Origin: Actinomycetota bacterium
Lineage (GTDB): Bacteria; Actinomycetota; Acidimicrobiia; IMCC26256; PALSA-610
Reading direction: 5' to 3'
DNA: 7,608 nucleotides
Assembly (NCBI GenBank): GCA_030839105.1
Contig: JAUZEI010000214.1
Coordinates: 1-7,608, forward strand
Shown: positions 6,437-7,608 of the stretch, piece after piece
Layout: each line of letters opens with the position of its first letter
Position numbering within the stretch: position 1 is the stretch's first letter
The notes under the pieces: generated by a model
Told to the model about the DNA's origin: nothing
Seen by the model: the letters and a program-made list of their open reading frames with translations, nothing else
Database searches by the model: none
Position numbers and translations under genes: made by a program

Positions 6437-7177
6437 CTACTTCGGTTCGACCTCGGGCTGCGCGGTCAGGACCGAGGCGCCGAGGTTTCCGTTGATGATC
6501 TCGCGCGCCGTCTGGCTCAAGAGCACGTTGTGCGCCCGCGAGTAGTTCCGCAACAGTGTGAACGCTTCGTCGACGGTGACTTGGTTGCGTTCGGCGACGA
6601 TGCCCTTGGCCTGCTCGATCGCGATGCGCGACTCGAGCGCGGCTTCGAGTTGTGACGTGACCACGAGCGCATCGCCCAACGCCCGTTCCTGCAGGATGCC
6701 GATCGTCGCGATGTCGGCGAGCGCCTGCACGACGAGCCGGTCCTCGTCGCTGAGCGGCACCGGACTGACGGAAAAGATGTTCAACGCGCCGATGATGTCC
6801 GACCGCAGCCGCATCGGCAGCGCGGAGACCGATTCGAATCCGACGTCGCGAGCGTGGGGGGCGAACCGCGGCCAGCGCCTGTCCGCGTCGGCGGCCAGAC
6901 CGCTGTGCACCGAGACACCCGTGCGGTATGCGTCGAGGCAGGGTCCTTCATCGTGTTGGAGCTCGAAGACCTCGATGAGACGCATGCGCTCGCTCGACGA
7001 GGCGACATAGTGCAGCTCGCCGGACGAGTCGGCGAGCATGATGCCCGCCTCCGACGCGTCGACCAGCTCCACGCACCGCTCCGCGAGGCGGTGGAGGAAT
7101 TCCACGGTGTCGTATTCGTCGACGAATGTGTCCGCGAACTCTATGAACGCAGTGAGGAGATTCTGTTCTCGGGCCAT
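6437..7177 (-). CDS. GAF and ANTAR domain-containing regulator
   Basis: 246 residues. A GAF sensor domain (about 22-165) contains typical stretches such as ASEAGIMLADSSG, DEGPCLDAYRTG and GFESVSALPMRL..DIIGALNIFS. A helical linker (QALADIATIGILQERAL) then leads to an ANTAR domain at about 175-232, with the hallmark LESRIAIEQAKGIVAER and the final helix bundle DEAFTLLRNYSRAHN..LSQTAREII. ANTAR domains bind paired RNA stem-loops and prevent transcription termination; the GAF domain would sense a small ligand or redox state, unknown here. The start is ATG 7177, fixed by a strong Shine-Dalgarno; the open frame continues to 7285 but would run through that Shine-Dalgarno and into the upstream gene. 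It lies 49 bases downstream of a second GAF-ANTAR gene on the same strand, so co-transcription is likely. It converges with dinB across 84 bases that hold no clear terminator hairpin. Confidence 0.93.
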   Translation of the reverse strand: MAREQNLLTAFIEFADTFVDEYDTVEFLHRLAERCVELVDASEAGIMLADSSGELHYVASSSERMRLIEVFELQHDEGPCLDAYRTGVSVHSGLAADADRRWPRFAPHARDVGFESVSALPMRLRSDIIGALNIFSVSPVPLSDEDRLVVQALADIATIGILQERALGDALVVTSQLEAALESRIAIEQAKGIVAERNQVTVDEAFTLLRNYSRAHNVLLSQTAREIINGNLGASVLTAQPEVEPK

Positions 7178-7183
7178 GCGGGC

Positions 7184-7190
7184 ACCTCCT
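7184..7190 (-). promoter_or_regulatory. Strong Shine-Dalgarno of the GAF-ANTAR gene
   Basis: AGGAGGT read on the minus strand ends six bases before the ATG at 7177. It is a near-perfect anti-16S match with normal spacing and settles the start at 7177 rather than the longer open frame to 7285. It is the clearest ribosome binding site in the window. Confidence 0.85.
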
Positions 7191-7226
7191 CTCGGGGTTG
7201 GCGGCAACGGGTGTATCTCGCGGGTT

Positions 7227-7608
7227 TCACAGATCGGGTCCGTCGAATCGGAGCGCACCCGCAGCGACCTGGTGTGCAACGTCACCTATTGGGCGGTCGT
7301 TCGCGAAGGCATAGGCACGCAACAACGCCAGCGCGTCGGCGAGTGATATGTCGGCTTGCACAGATATCCGTCCGCACGCCTGATGGATTTCGATGCCGTG
7401 TTTAGGAACCTTTTCCAGCTGCCAGGCAACTGTGTCCGCCGGGGCATCCGCCTGCCACCGCAACAATGTGCGTCCCGCGATATCGGCGACGACCAGCGCA
7501 TCGCCAACCTGACGGTCGGTGAGCGCGCCCGGCCGCGAGTGATACAGGTTCAGCGAACCGATGCAGATCCAGTCGATGAGCAGCGGGAAGCCGAACGCCG
7601 CGCGTATG
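7227..7608 (-). CDS. GAF-ANTAR regulator, C-terminal part (runs off the right edge)
   Basis: 127 codons are visible and the 5' end lies beyond the window; the frame is open to base 7608. The visible N-terminal portion is the end of a GAF domain: AAFGFPLLIDWICIGSLNLY followed by RPGALTDRQVGDALVVADIA. After a linker (LLRWQADAPADTVAWQLE) comes an ANTAR-like domain: IHQACGRISVQADISLADALALLRAYAFANDRPIGDVAHQVAAGALRF. This is the shortened or divergent ANTAR type in which IHQA.G.(I/V)SVQ replaces the usual IEQAKG, a form frequent among actinobacterial GAF-ANTAR proteins. It is probably an RNA-binding antiterminator or a related regulator. It lies 49 bases upstream of the second GAF-ANTAR gene on the same strand, likely in one transcript. 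The ligand and RNA targets are unknown. Confidence 0.85.
   Translation of the reverse strand, partial: IRAAFGFPLLIDWICIGSLNLYHSRPGALTDRQVGDALVVADIAGRTLLRWQADAPADTVAWQLEKVPKHGIEIHQACGRISVQADISLADALALLRAYAFANDRPIGDVAHQVAAGALRFDGPDL

Noticed and set aside
7178..7285. 36-residue N-terminal extension of the first GAF-ANTAR protein
   Set aside because: It would translate through a strong Shine-Dalgarno and overlap the end of the upstream GAF-ANTAR gene; the ATG at 7177 is perfectly placed.
6854..7405. 183-residue plus-strand open frame opposite the GAF-ANTAR genes
   Set aside because: Antisense to two genes with clear domain motifs; no recognisable domain of its own.

Overview
The window is high-GC, densely coded DNA that looks like an actinobacterial (Actinomycetota) chromosome. 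The evidence is two neighbouring GAF-ANTAR regulators, a perfect actinobacterial/Gram-positive LexA (SOS) box in front of dinB, several GTG starts, and little sign of Shine-Dalgarno sequences at some genes. The class cannot be fixed from the sequence alone; an uncultured soil or freshwater lineage such as Acidimicrobiia is possible but is a guess.

Left part (1-1355, minus strand): a three-gene cluster read right to left. A class I SAM-dependent methyltransferase (588-1355) overlaps a 70-residue, four-cysteine small protein (379-591) by the four bases ATGA. A second methyltransferase follows (308 to beyond base 1). The two methyltransferases are about two-thirds identical over the first hundred residues and both begin with GTG-CCG-AAG-ATC, so they are tandem paralogues with the small protein between them.

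Middle (1561-3908, plus strand): a secreted right-handed beta-helix protein with a signal peptide, a choice-of-anchor-Q-like segment and an extra C-terminal domain. It is followed by a cation diffusion facilitator (CDF) metal transporter with a very histidine-rich N-terminus and no C-terminal cytoplasmic domain.

Right part (3951-7608): a fold-type I PLP aminotransferase (minus) and DNA polymerase IV, dinB (plus), are divergent and share a 59-base intergenic region. This region holds the SOS box, which ends one base before the dinB ATG. After dinB come two minus-strand GAF-ANTAR proteins, the second of which runs off the window. They are probably RNA-binding antiterminators responding to a sensed signal.

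No tRNA, rRNA, insertion sequence, CRISPR array, attachment site or convincing intrinsic terminator was seen. Every intergenic gap is 205 bases or shorter. Most of the window is ordinary chromosomal content. The points most worth a second look are the methyltransferase / small Cys protein / methyltransferase cluster, the SOS box abutting the dinB start (possibly shared with the aminotransferase), the CDF protein without its C-terminal domain, and the uncharacterised C-terminal domain of the beta-helix protein.
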